Assembly: GCA_024399035.1 (NCBI GenBank) | Contig: JAKSID010000010.1 | Span: 1 to 64,000 of the forward strand | DNA length: 64,000 nt | From: Fibrobacter sp. | GTDB lineage: Bacteria > Fibrobacterota > Fibrobacteria > Fibrobacterales > Fibrobacteraceae | Direction: 5' to 3' | Shown here: positions 44,998 through 53,294 of the stretch, piece by piece | Layout of the letters: each line of letters starts with the position of its first letter | Position numbering within the stretch: the first letter of the stretch is position 1 | Program-made: the position numbers and the translations under genes | The notes under the pieces: model-generated | The model's input: only the letters and a program-made list of their open reading frames with translations | Told to the model about the DNA's origin: nothing | Databases searched by the model: none

Positions 44998-46500
44998 TTA
45001 CTTCACAGAGAAGATTCTGTGAGCGCCATTGCCCTTCACAATGTATAAGCCCTTGTCAAGATTCATGGAATTCAGCTGAGTCTGAACATCGTTCATGCGA
45101 ACGCCATTCAGCTTGCAAACAAAGGCACCCTTGGTATTGTACACGGAGAAAGTCTGTTCGCCAAGAAGTTGAATGCTCTTGAAAGCAATGCCTTGAACTT
45201 TATTGGTGTCTTCAGGAACGACAACAGGATCATCTTCCACCTTGTCAATCTTTTCAATCTTCACATTATCAATGAAAACGCTACCCGTAGCAAGGCCGGC
45301 ATTAAAGGAAATTCGGCCGTTTTCGTCGGTAGGCTCATTCATAGTGAACTTGATTTCATAAGACTTGGAGGTGGTGCCGAGTTCAAAAGTCTTAGCTTCA
45401 CCAAGGTAACTTGTCCACGGATCGGTATCCTTTTCCAGGTTCACTTCCAGGCTTCTAGCCACAGATCCATAAGCGTCAAAAGTCAGCTTGTAGCTCAGGC
45501 CCTTTTCGTAATGCATACCCTTCTGGATAACCTGAACGTCGTAGGCGTTGGTACCGGTCTTAGAAACAGCGATTTCGCCCTTACCTTCATTAAACTTAAA
45601 GGTACCTTCGCCACTATGGACCGTCAGGCCCCATCCAGCAGTCTTCAAGGAATCGGAGAAGTCGCCATTAAATACGTAATCTCTGTTGGTAGGAACTTCG
45701 ATGGCGGCAGCAACACCGTCCAAGGAATACTGTTTCACGAAATTCCAGATATCGGAAACTTCATTCTTGGATGGCATATGGCCGCGGCCTTCCAGCTTAA
45801 GATGCTTCACATAGACGCCGCCATCGCAAGGGCCCCAGGAATACAAGGTTGCCCTATCGCCGGTGTGGGGATAGTTGTTGGTCACTTCGGCCTGAGACGG
45901 GCAATTGAACTGCTTACGATAGCTGCCCAGGTTGTTTTCAAGACCGCTGTAGCCCACTACGTCATCAGTAGTACCGTGGGTATGGAAAATTGGAACAGGG
46001 CGCATTGCGGTGCCTGCACCACCCATCAGGTAACCGGAACAAGGCGCAAAGGCCGCAATCTTGTCGGCAATCTTACCCATGGAATGGTAAGAGAACATGC
46101 CGCCCATGGAGAAACCGGACATATAGACACGCTTGGTATCGATGTCGTAATCCTTGGCCATCTGGGCGATAATTTCTGTGACCCACTTGGTATCCTTGTC
46201 GCCACTAATATCCCAAGTGCTAAAACCGGTTCCGCCTCTCGGATAAACCACAAGGAAACCTGCCGTATCGGCAACGGCTTCCCAATGGGTATTCTGCTGC
46301 TGATAATTAGGGTCTTGATCCATGCCGTGGAAAGAAAGAAGCAGAGGGCTCTTGGGGGCTAAACCAGACGGTGCATACACATGGACGTCTCTACCAGAAA
46401 CGGACACCTTCTTATAGTCATTGATGGATTTTCCGCCACCACCACCCCACTGGGCAAGGGAAACAGACGCTGCAATTAAAAGCAGGGGAAGAACTTTCAT
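44998..46500 (-). CDS. secreted CE1-type esterase with carbohydrate-binding-like domain
   Basis: 500 residues, start supported by AAAGGAG. Signal peptide MKVLPLLLIAASVSLAQ, Gly-rich spacer, then an alpha/beta-hydrolase of the feruloyl esterase/PHB-depolymerase type (about 30-265): LLSFHGMDQDP, VVYPRG, nucleophile GFSMGG, HTHGTTDDVV and late His in GRGHMPS. A CBM4_9-like beta-sandwich follows (about 278-415: NGDFSDSL...GWGLTVHSGEG...VFIDNVKIEKI), then a linker and a short C-terminal module with KGLYIVKGNGAHRIFSVK. It probably removes feruloyl or acetyl groups from xylan. Converges with the SGNH esterase gene. Confidence 0.9.
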   Translation of the reverse strand: MKVLPLLLIAASVSLAQWGGGGGKSINDYKKVSVSGRDVHVYAPSGLAPKSPLLLSFHGMDQDPNYQQQNTHWEAVADTAGFLVVYPRGGTGFSTWDISGDKDTKWVTEIIAQMAKDYDIDTKRVYMSGFSMGGMFSYHSMGKIADKIAAFAPCSGYLMGGAGTAMRPVPIFHTHGTTDDVVGYSGLENNLGSYRKQFNCPSQAEVTNNYPHTGDRATLYSWGPCDGGVYVKHLKLEGRGHMPSKNEVSDIWNFVKQYSLDGVAAAIEVPTNRDYVFNGDFSDSLKTAGWGLTVHSGEGTFKFNEGKGEIAVSKTGTNAYDVQVIQKGMHYEKGLSYKLTFDAYGSVARSLEVNLEKDTDPWTSYLGEAKTFELGTTSKSYEIKFTMNEPTDENGRISFNAGLATGSVFIDNVKIEKIDKVEDDPVVVPEDTNKVQGIAFKSIQLLGEQTFSVYNTKGAFVCKLNGVRMNDVQTQLNSMNLDKGLYIVKGNGAHRIFSVK

Positions 46501-46685
46501 TATTTTACTCCTTTAAAGTCTGCATGACGCAGATTACAACCAACCTAATTTACAATCTACTCCAAAACAGGCCCAATGTTTCCTGTTCCGATTAAATCGT
46601 GATGTAAAAGATTACAACACCAAGCCAACTCACGAAAAAAAAGCTATCTTATAGCCCGTAAATTTTTTTTCATCCGAGGCATAAA

Positions 46686-47972
46686 ATGCTTGACATTAAG
46701 AAGATCCGCGAAAATCCGGAATATTATATTGCTGAAACCGAAAAGAAGTATACTACCGTGAGCCTGCGCGATGTTCTCGCTATCGACGAAGAACGCCGCC
46801 CCCTCCTCACCGAAGTGGAACGCCTCAAGAGCGAACGCAACGCTCAGTCCAAGCTCATCGGTGAACTGAAGAAGAAGGGCGAAAACGCCGACGACGCTCA
46901 GGCTGCCACCCGCGAACTGGGCAACAAGATCGACGAAATGGACAAGAAGCTGAAGGATCTGGAATACAAGCAGACCGAAATGCTCATGCACGTCCCCAAC
47001 ATCGCTCCCCGCTCCATCGAAGGTAAGGACTCCAGCGACAATAAGGTCGAAAAGGACGGTCCGATTCCTTTCGACTACTACACCAAGAACGATGACTTCG
47101 CCCGCGTCGACCACAAGACCCTCGGCGAACGCCTTGGCATTTTCGACTTTGAACGTGGCGCAAAGATTTCTGGTTCCGGCTTCCCGGTCTACCGTGGTCT
47201 TGGCTCTCGCCTGGAACGCGCCCTCATCCAGTTCTTCCTGGACGAACACCAGAAGGCTGGCTTCGAAGAATTCACTCCTCCGTACCTGGTAACCCGTAAC
47301 ACCATGCGTGGTACCGGTCAGCTCCCCAAGTTCGAAGAAGACATGTACCGCTGCGACAAGGATGACGACCTGTTCCTCATCCCCACTGCAGAAGTACCGC
47401 TCACCAACCTTTACTCCGGCGAAGTCATTCCGGAATCCGAACTGCCCAAGCGTATTTGCGCCTACTCCGCCTGCTTCCGTCGTGAAGCTGGATCCTACGG
47501 TAAGGACACCCGCGGCCTTCTCCGTCTCCACCAGTTCAACAAGGTTGAAATGGTTTACTTCGCTCATCCGGAACACTCCTACGAAGATCACGAAGAACTG
47601 ACCCGCTTTGGCGAAATGCTCCTCGAAAAGCTGGGCCTCCCCTACCACCGTCTGGCTCTCTGCAAGGGCGACCTCGGTTTCGGCGCTGCAAAGTGCTACG
47701 ACCTCGAAGTCTACGCTCCTGTAGAAAAGAAGTGGCTGGAAGTTTCTAGCTGCTCCAACTTCGAAGACTACCAGGCCCGCCGCGCAAACATCAAGACCAA
47801 GATTGGCGGCAAGAACACCTTCATCCACACCTTGAACGGTTCTGGCCTTGCTACTCCTCGCGTGATGGTTGGCATTTGCGACAACTACCAGCAGAAGGAC
47901 GGCTCCCTGTTGATTCCTGAAGTGCTGCGTCCGTACATGGGCGGCATGGAAAAGATTGAGCCTAAGCGCTAA
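46686..47972 (+). CDS. serS: seryl-tRNA synthetase
   Basis: 428 residues. Charges tRNA-Ser (and starts selenocysteine synthesis). The N-terminal helical arm spans about residues 27-110 (LTEVERLKSERNAQSKLIGE), class II motif 2 is RRE in ACFRREAGSYGKDTRGLLR, and motif 3 is in NGSGLATPRVMVGICDNYQQ; it ends GGMEKIEPKR. A second, diverged copy of the last 13 codons lies 57 bases downstream. Confidence 0.97.
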   Translation: MLDIKKIRENPEYYIAETEKKYTTVSLRDVLAIDEERRPLLTEVERLKSERNAQSKLIGELKKKGENADDAQAATRELGNKIDEMDKKLKDLEYKQTEMLMHVPNIAPRSIEGKDSSDNKVEKDGPIPFDYYTKNDDFARVDHKTLGERLGIFDFERGAKISGSGFPVYRGLGSRLERALIQFFLDEHQKAGFEEFTPPYLVTRNTMRGTGQLPKFEEDMYRCDKDDDLFLIPTAEVPLTNLYSGEVIPESELPKRICAYSACFRREAGSYGKDTRGLLRLHQFNKVEMVYFAHPEHSYEDHEELTRFGEMLLEKLGLPYHRLALCKGDLGFGAAKCYDLEVYAPVEKKWLEVSSCSNFEDYQARRANIKTKIGGKNTFIHTLNGSGLATPRVMVGICDNYQQKDGSLLIPEVLRPYMGGMEKIEPKR

Positions 47973-47998
47973 TCTTTGAACAGGCCGACCATGTGTCT

Positions 47999-48022
47999 GC
48001 AAAGTTTCCTTTGAAACTTTGC
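47999..48022. repeat. perfect hairpin in the serS scar
   Basis: GCAAAGTTTC-CTTT-GAAACTTTGC, 10-bp perfect arms with a 4-base loop, between serS and its vestigial tail. It has no T-run, so it is not a simple terminator. Confidence 0.8.
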
Positions 48023-48028
48023 TCTCAT

Positions 48029-48067
48029 TATAAGGGCGGCATGGAAAAGATCGAACCGAAGAAGTAA
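48029..48067 (+). pseudogene. vestigial 3' end of a second serS
   Basis: The last 13 codons read YKGGMEKIEPKK-stop against YMGGMEKIEPKR-stop of the intact serS (47934-47972); 31 of 39 bases match and several differences are silent third-position changes. This is the tail of a homologous but diverged serS, not a fresh duplication. Confidence 0.75.
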
Positions 48068-48102
48068 TTCTTTCCGATCATAAGAAAGCCAAATCTTTTA
48101 AG

Positions 48103-48136
48103 AACAGGTTCCACACTCGTGGGGCCTGTTTTTATT
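48103..48136 (+). terminator. rho-independent terminator
   Basis: AACAGG-ttcc...gggg-CCTGTT followed by TTTATT. Lies after the serS remnant and ends the serS transcript. Confidence 0.65.
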
Positions 48137-48170
48137 ATCTTACGTGATATATTGGAACAAAGGAGAACCC

Positions 48171-49541
48171 ATGAACCTCAAGCTTATTTCTGTAGCAGCA
48201 GCCCTTGCAGTCTCTGCAGCCGTTGCACAAGAAGCCACAGCAACCGCCCCGGCCCAGGAACCCGCTGCCGAAGCCCCCGCACAGGAAGCATCTACCGAAG
48301 CAGCAGCACAGGAAACCGCAACTGATGCAGCCCCCGCAGAATCTACCGAAGCTGCAGCCCCGGAATCCGCACCTGCCGCAGCAACCCTGGTCGAAGAAGT
48401 CCCTGCCGCAGCAGCCTCTTCCGAACTGGCAGTTGAATCTGTTACCGACACCGCCAAGGCAAACTTTGATGTTCTCCGCACCCGCGCCTACAATGCCGTA
48501 GGTAACCAGGCCGCAGCAGCTACCATTGCAGACAACCTGGCAAAGCCCCACGAAATGCACGGCAGCAAGCTTGTTTACTTGGAACCGTCCCTTGAATACG
48601 CTGCACTTTCTTTCGGCGAAAAGAACACCTATTTCCTTAGCTTCCAAAACACCACTGGTAACTACGGCTTAGTTTCCGCAGGTTTCGCAACAGCAGCATT
48701 CGGTGTAGAAATCTATGGAGCTGTCGGCAAAACCTGGACTCTTCGTGACGAACCCAACCGCGACTACAGCAGCACATCTGTTGCCGCAGGCGATGTAATC
48801 GGAGCCATCTACTCCATGCCGTTAGGTGGTCTGGATCTTACCGTTGAAGCAAGCTGGCTCACCACAGCTTCAGAAATTTCCTCCGAAGCTACGGCCAAAA
48901 GAACAGACGACTTCGCAAGATACGAACATGACTATTGGGATGTGTTGGCAAGGGCTTCCGTAAGCAATACTCCCACCCAGGATAAGCTTATCTCGTGGGC
49001 TGCTGGCTTGACATTCACTCGTCACAATTTGACGGAATACACCGTAGAAGACGAAGAAGAAACATTGCGAGCAACGCTGGACTCCCGTATTCAAATCGAG
49101 CCGTTCTTCAACTTCGGTCTCCAGGTTCTCAAGTCGAACAACGCACGCGTCTTCCTTGGTATGAATACAAACGTTCCCATGGCAATTTACGACGAGATCG
49201 CAAACAAGGATAACTACGTTCGCAAGAGCCACTTGAGCCTTTGCATTCTTACACAGCCCAACATTCTTGCTGAACTCGCATTGAATGACAACTGGATGGT
49301 TTTCGGTGGAGCCGCTTATGTATGGAACGTTTTTGCCACGGAATACCTCTATGAAGGTGACTCCGACATTAACACATTCGCCATGAAGTCTAACACCGTT
49401 AACGTAGACGCCGGTGTACGTTTCCAGTACAAGAACTTTGCCCTGGAAGCCGCAGTTAACAATTCCTTCTTCAACAATCCGCTGGCTGGTTTCAATGGAA
49501 CCAGCATCATCGCAAACTTTGGCGGCTTTGTCAATTTCTAA
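48171..49541 (+). CDS. outer-membrane protein with Ala/Pro/Glu-rich N-terminal segment
   Basis: 456 residues; AAAGGAG lies seven bases before the ATG. Signal peptide to about residue 20 (AAVAQ), a low-complexity Ala/Glu/Pro/Thr stretch (21-100), then a probable barrel with amphipathic strands (GFATAAFGVEIYGAVGKTW, LDLTVEASWLTTA, VNVDAGVRFQYKNFALEAAV) ending in Phe (GGFVNF). No family name recognised. Same build as 27897-29414 and 52169-53152, so a local paralogue type. A small lipoprotein gene follows after 12 bases. Confidence 0.75.
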   Translation: MNLKLISVAAALAVSAAVAQEATATAPAQEPAAEAPAQEASTEAAAQETATDAAPAESTEAAAPESAPAAATLVEEVPAAAASSELAVESVTDTAKANFDVLRTRAYNAVGNQAAAATIADNLAKPHEMHGSKLVYLEPSLEYAALSFGEKNTYFLSFQNTTGNYGLVSAGFATAAFGVEIYGAVGKTWTLRDEPNRDYSSTSVAAGDVIGAIYSMPLGGLDLTVEASWLTTASEISSEATAKRTDDFARYEHDYWDVLARASVSNTPTQDKLISWAAGLTFTRHNLTEYTVEDEEETLRATLDSRIQIEPFFNFGLQVLKSNNARVFLGMNTNVPMAIYDEIANKDNYVRKSHLSLCILTQPNILAELALNDNWMVFGGAAYVWNVFATEYLYEGDSDINTFAMKSNTVNVDAGVRFQYKNFALEAAVNNSFFNNPLAGFNGTSIIANFGGFVNF

Positions 49542-49553
49542 AGGAGGCTTAAG

Positions 49554-49781
49554 ATGAAAAAGATTATTCTCGCTGCCATTTCCGCATTTACCCTTTCTGC
49601 TTTCATTGCCTGCAGCGCAGATGCTATTGCAAATGCAGATGCTACCGATAAGGTTGGACCCACCGGCATCGTCAGCAACAAAAAGGAAGACCGCGTTACG
49701 ACCTCTAACAAAAAGAGTAGTTCCTCCCAGGCAAAGTCCAGCAGTTCTTCTGCAAAGTCTAGCAGTTCTTCCGGCAAGTAA
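49554..49781 (+). CDS. 75-residue lipoprotein ending in a poly-Ser tail
   Basis: Lipoprotein signal with lipobox ending AFIAC (Cys20), start supported by AAAGGAGG. The mature peptide has a short polar stretch and then KSSSSQAKSSSSSAKSSSSSGK before the stop. In Fibrobacter such Ser-rich segments usually link a lipid anchor to a catalytic domain; here nothing follows. It may be a truncated enzyme gene or a genuine short surface lipoprotein. The next gene starts nine bases downstream. Confidence 0.75.
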   Translation: MKKIILAAISAFTLSAFIACSADAIANADATDKVGPTGIVSNKKEDRVTTSNKKSSSSQAKSSSSSAKSSSSSGK

Positions 49782-49789
49782 GTTACAAC

Positions 49790-51034
49790 ATGGTTCTGAA
49801 CGTAATTTGGCTCATTTTCTTTTTCGGTGCGTTCATTGCATGCATGGTGCAGTGGCTTGCCTTTGGCGATAGCGGCATTTTCAACAAGGCGATTCTCGGT
49901 GCATTCGACATGTCCAAGACCGCCTTTGAAATTGCCCTGGGTCTTACAGGTATTCTAAGCCTTTGGCTTGGTATCTTAAAGATTGGCGAAAAAGCAGGCG
50001 CCGTGCAGATCTTGGCCAAGTTGGTTCAGCCCCTGTTTAGCAGGCTTTTCCCGGAGATTCCCAAGGGCCACCCTGTGGTGGGTACCATGCTCATGAACAT
50101 CAGCGCCAACATGCTTGGCCTGGATAATGCGGCAACCCCCATGGGCCTCAAGGCCATGAAAGAGCTCCAGGATCTGAACCCGAACGAAGACAAGTCCGTT
50201 GCCAGCGATTCCCAGATTATGTTCCTGGTGCTGAATGCCAGCGGCCTTACCTTGATCCCCGTAAGCATTATGACTTACCGCGCCCAGATGGGTGCAGCAA
50301 ATCCCAGCGACGTATTCCTTCCCCTTTTGCTTTCTACGTTCTTTAGTACTATCGCAGGCATTGTGGCCCTCAGCTTTTTCCAGAAAGTTAAACTGAAGGA
50401 CCCCGTAACCGTGGCATGGCTTGGCGGACTTTCCGCTTGCGTTATCTCCATCATGGTTTACTTCAGCCACCTCACTGCAGAAGCCATCGGTACAACTAGC
50501 CTACTCATTAGCGGCTTGGTCCTGTTTGGCGTCATCGTCGCATTCCTGGGCCTTGCATGCTACCGCAAGATTCAGGCCTACGAAGCCTTCGTTGAAGGCG
50601 CTAAGGACGGTTTCCATACCGCTGTGATGATTATTCCCAACCTGGTTGCAATTCTCGTTGGCGTGGCCGTATTCCGTGCCAGCGGAGCCATGGATCTTTT
50701 GATGAACGGAATCTCCTGGCTGCTCGGTTTGTTCGGCATCGGTAACGATGTGGTACCAGCTCTGCCCACCGCCATTATGAAACCCCTCAGCGGCAGTGGT
50801 GCCCGCGGCATGATGATCGACACCATGAAGACCTTAGGCCCCGATAGTTTCGCCGGTCGTCTCAGTTGCATGTTCCAGGGTGCCGCCGACACCACGTTCT
50901 ACATCATCGCAGTATACTTCGGTTCCGTAGGCGTCAAGAAGACCCGTCACGCTGTGACCTGCGCCCTCATCGCCGACGCCGTTGGCGTCATTGCCGCCAT
51001 CGCCATCGCCTACATCTTCTTCCCGCCCATGTAA
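49790..51034 (+). CDS. fused SpmA-SpmB-like membrane protein
   Basis: 414 residues, around ten hydrophobic segments. The N-terminal half resembles spore maturation protein A (WLIFFFGAFIACMVQW, LGLTGILSLWLGILKIGEKAG, LFPEIPKGHPVVGTMLMNISANMLGLDNAATP in parts). The C-terminal half resembles SpmB (AFVEGAKDGFHTAVMIIPNLVAILV, RASGAMDLLM, PTAIMKPLSGSGARGMM in parts, DTTFYIIAVYFGSVGVKKTRH in parts). Both belong to the nucleoside-recognition (Gate) superfamily. In non-spore formers the function is unknown; transport is likely. Confidence 0.88.
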   Translation: MVLNVIWLIFFFGAFIACMVQWLAFGDSGIFNKAILGAFDMSKTAFEIALGLTGILSLWLGILKIGEKAGAVQILAKLVQPLFSRLFPEIPKGHPVVGTMLMNISANMLGLDNAATPMGLKAMKELQDLNPNEDKSVASDSQIMFLVLNASGLTLIPVSIMTYRAQMGAANPSDVFLPLLLSTFFSTIAGIVALSFFQKVKLKDPVTVAWLGGLSACVISIMVYFSHLTAEAIGTTSLLISGLVLFGVIVAFLGLACYRKIQAYEAFVEGAKDGFHTAVMIIPNLVAILVGVAVFRASGAMDLLMNGISWLLGLFGIGNDVVPALPTAIMKPLSGSGARGMMIDTMKTLGPDSFAGRLSCMFQGAADTTFYIIAVYFGSVGVKKTRHAVTCALIADAVGVIAAIAIAYIFFPPM

Positions 51035-51094
51035 ACGTCGATACGGCCTAAAACCGTATCACGAAATCGCACAAAGAAACATTTTCAAAAGTCA

Positions 51095-51128
51095 AAACGA
51101 CTCCCCCAAGGGAGCCGTTTCTTTTTTT
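51095..51128 (+). terminator. rho-independent terminator
   Basis: AAACGACTCCC-ccaa-GGGAGCCGTTT followed by CTTTTTTT, between convergent genes. Confidence 0.8.
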
Positions 51129-51145
51129 AGAACCGTCTTGTAAAA

Positions 51146-52150
51146 CTAGAGCGGCCATTTGCCAGTAGCCTTAAGAATCAAGGCCAACAGGTACAACACA
51201 TAAACAGCAAGCAGCACAAAGCCGGCGACGCGGTTGATGCGACCATCGCCCTTACGACGGTAGCCAAGCACCAGCAGGGACAAAGTCAGCACACCCATCA
51301 GGGGCATATCGCGGTAAAGCACATCCTGTTCAATGCCAGCCATGGGCGAAATAGTAGCCGCAATGCCCACCACCATCAAAGTGTTGAACAAGTTGGAACC
51401 GATGATGTTACCTACGGCAAGGTCATCCTCTCCCTTACGGGCTGCAGCAATGGAGCTGGCCAATTCCGGAAGAGAAGTGCCAATGGCAACGATGGTCAAA
51501 CCAATCAAGAGATCGCTTACGCCAAGACTGCGTGCAATTTCTACAGCACCCCACACGAGAGCCCTGGAGCTAGCCACCAAGAGAGCCATGCCCAAGACCA
51601 GCAAGCCAATAGACTTACCAAGGCCCATGGGAGTCTCAGATTCGGTATCAGTGGAAGCCTCGGACGATTCCGATGCGGCAGCCTCAGCAGCCTTGCCGGC
51701 GGCCTTCTTTTCCTTGTAGATGTTAAAGCCCATCACGGCAAAGAACACCAGCAAAAAGATGATGCCATCCAAGCGAGAAACAGAACCATCGAGCAACAAA
51801 GCAATTGACAAGACCGTTACGCCAATAAGCAAAGGTAGGTCCTTCTTGAGGACCGATCTCTGAACAAGAATCGGTGAAATCAAGGCGGTAACACCCAGAA
51901 TCAGGGCGATGTTTGCGATGTTACTGCCGTAAGCATTACCCAACGCCAATTCCGGATTACCCTGCACTGCGGACAATGCAGAAACAACCATTTCGGGAGC
52001 GCTGGTACCAAAGCCCACGATTACCATGCCGATAAGCAAGGTGCTCATACCACAAAAACGGGCGACGCCAACGGCGCCGTCCACGAATTTGTCTGCGCTC
52101 CAAACAAGAACTATTAAACCAATGATAACAGCAATTGCAGGAATTAGCAT
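51146..52150 (-). CDS. calcium/sodium antiporter, CaxA/YrbG family
   Basis: 334 residues, ten or so membrane segments in two inverted repeats. The alpha repeats are clear: GFGTSAPEMVVSALSAVQGNPELALGNAYGSNIANI (read GTSAPEMVVS and GNAYGSNIAN) and GTSLPELASS with GNIIGSNLFN. The central loop is Ala/Glu/Ser-rich (about 150-175). Probably exchanges Na+ for Ca2+ across the inner membrane. An OM protein gene lies 18 bases upstream on the same strand. Confidence 0.94.
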   Translation of the reverse strand: MLIPAIAVIIGLIVLVWSADKFVDGAVGVARFCGMSTLLIGMVIVGFGTSAPEMVVSALSAVQGNPELALGNAYGSNIANIALILGVTALISPILVQRSVLKKDLPLLIGVTVLSIALLLDGSVSRLDGIIFLLVFFAVMGFNIYKEKKAAGKAAEAAASESSEASTDTESETPMGLGKSIGLLVLGMALLVASSRALVWGAVEIARSLGVSDLLIGLTIVAIGTSLPELASSIAAARKGEDDLAVGNIIGSNLFNTLMVVGIAATISPMAGIEQDVLYRDMPLMGVLTLSLLVLGYRRKGDGRINRVAGFVLLAVYVLYLLALILKATGKWPL

Positions 52151-52168
52151 TTGTGATTCAACTTAAGA

Positions 52169-53152
52169 TTAGGGAACGTAGAAAGACAGACCCAGGGTGA
52201 ATGCACTAGAGGTGTTGTCCACGCCGAGATCGAAGTCGTCTTCATAGAGCTTGTTGAGGCCCAGTTCGTAACGAAGATCGAAGCTCAGCATCTTGTGCGG
52301 GCGGATAGAGAGGCCCAGGAGCAAGCTGTAGTCCACAGACTTACGCTGGTCATGGTCTTCGTCCATCATGTCGAACTTATGCTTGCCACCAACACCACCG
52401 GTATGCTTGCTGTTACCGAACTTCTCGGTATCCACACCCTTACAAATGTAAGAGAAGGTATCGGTCAGCGGAATATCTACGCTAGCACCAACGCCAAAGG
52501 ACACGATAGAACGGGGGCCCTTGAAGTCGAAAAGAACGGGGATGTTCAACTTACGCTGCTTGATCTTACGAGAGGTGCTGTAAGAGTTGTCATCGGAAGT
52601 AGAAGCATCGCTCTGTTCATAGAGCAAGGCAATCTTCAAAGCGGATGTGTAGTCGTTCAACGGGAGAACCAGGTGAGGACCAACGCGCCAGGTCATGCCG
52701 GACATGTCGTAGTCAAAGAAGTCGTCCATGAAGAAGTATGAACCGACAAAAGCCTGGACACCGTATGCCAGCTTCTGAGGTTCATAGGAACGGCCACGCT
52801 TTGCAGGTGCTGCAGCAGCTTCGGACTGAACAGTCTGCTGAGAATATGCATTCGTAGTTGCGGGGCGAGATTCAACAACAATAGTCTTAGTCGGCTTTGC
52901 AGAAGAACCACCGCGAACAGCGGTAGGAGCCGGGCCAGTTTCTTCAACTGCGGCAACTTCTGCAGCGGGTGCAGGTTCTACGGCAGGGGCAGCAACTTCT
53001 GCAGCGGGTGCTTCAGCTGCAGCGGGAGCTTCGACAGCGGTAGCTTTGGCTGCGGGTGCAGCGGCTTCAGCAGTAGGTGCTGCGGGTTCTGCAGCAAACA
53101 CGGTAGCTGCAGTAGCAAGCACTGCCATAACAGATGTGAAACGAATATTCAT
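52169..53152 (-). CDS. outer-membrane barrel protein with Ala/Pro-rich leader
   Basis: 327 residues; ATG at 53152 preceded by AAGGAGGAAAA. Signal peptide (MNIRFTSVMAVLATAATVFA), an Ala/Pro/Glu/Val low-complexity stretch (about 21-85), then a barrel like those of the OmpA/porin fold: YGVQAFVGSYFFMDDFF, WRVGPHLVLPLNDY, LKIALLYEQSD, VSFGVGASVDIPL, LLLGLSIRPHKMLSFDLRYE in parts, ending TLGLSFYVP. No OmpA peptidoglycan-binding domain follows. Function not determined. Confidence 0.78.
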   Translation of the reverse strand: MNIRFTSVMAVLATAATVFAAEPAAPTAEAAAPAAKATAVEAPAAAEAPAAEVAAPAVEPAPAAEVAAVEETGPAPTAVRGGSSAKPTKTIVVESRPATTNAYSQQTVQSEAAAAPAKRGRSYEPQKLAYGVQAFVGSYFFMDDFFDYDMSGMTWRVGPHLVLPLNDYTSALKIALLYEQSDASTSDDNSYSTSRKIKQRKLNIPVLFDFKGPRSIVSFGVGASVDIPLTDTFSYICKGVDTEKFGNSKHTGGVGGKHKFDMMDEDHDQRKSVDYSLLLGLSIRPHKMLSFDLRYELGLNKLYEDDFDLGVDNTSSAFTLGLSFYVP

Positions 53153-53294
53153 TATTTTCCTCCTTATCAAAGTTTGAAAAAAATATACAATGTTTTAACA
53201 CCCAAAGGCTAGTAAAAAAGCACTTATTCTAACATTTTTACTCATTCATACGTTTTTTAGTGCAAAAAATGAGGTTTTTACTAAATTTTTCTTT

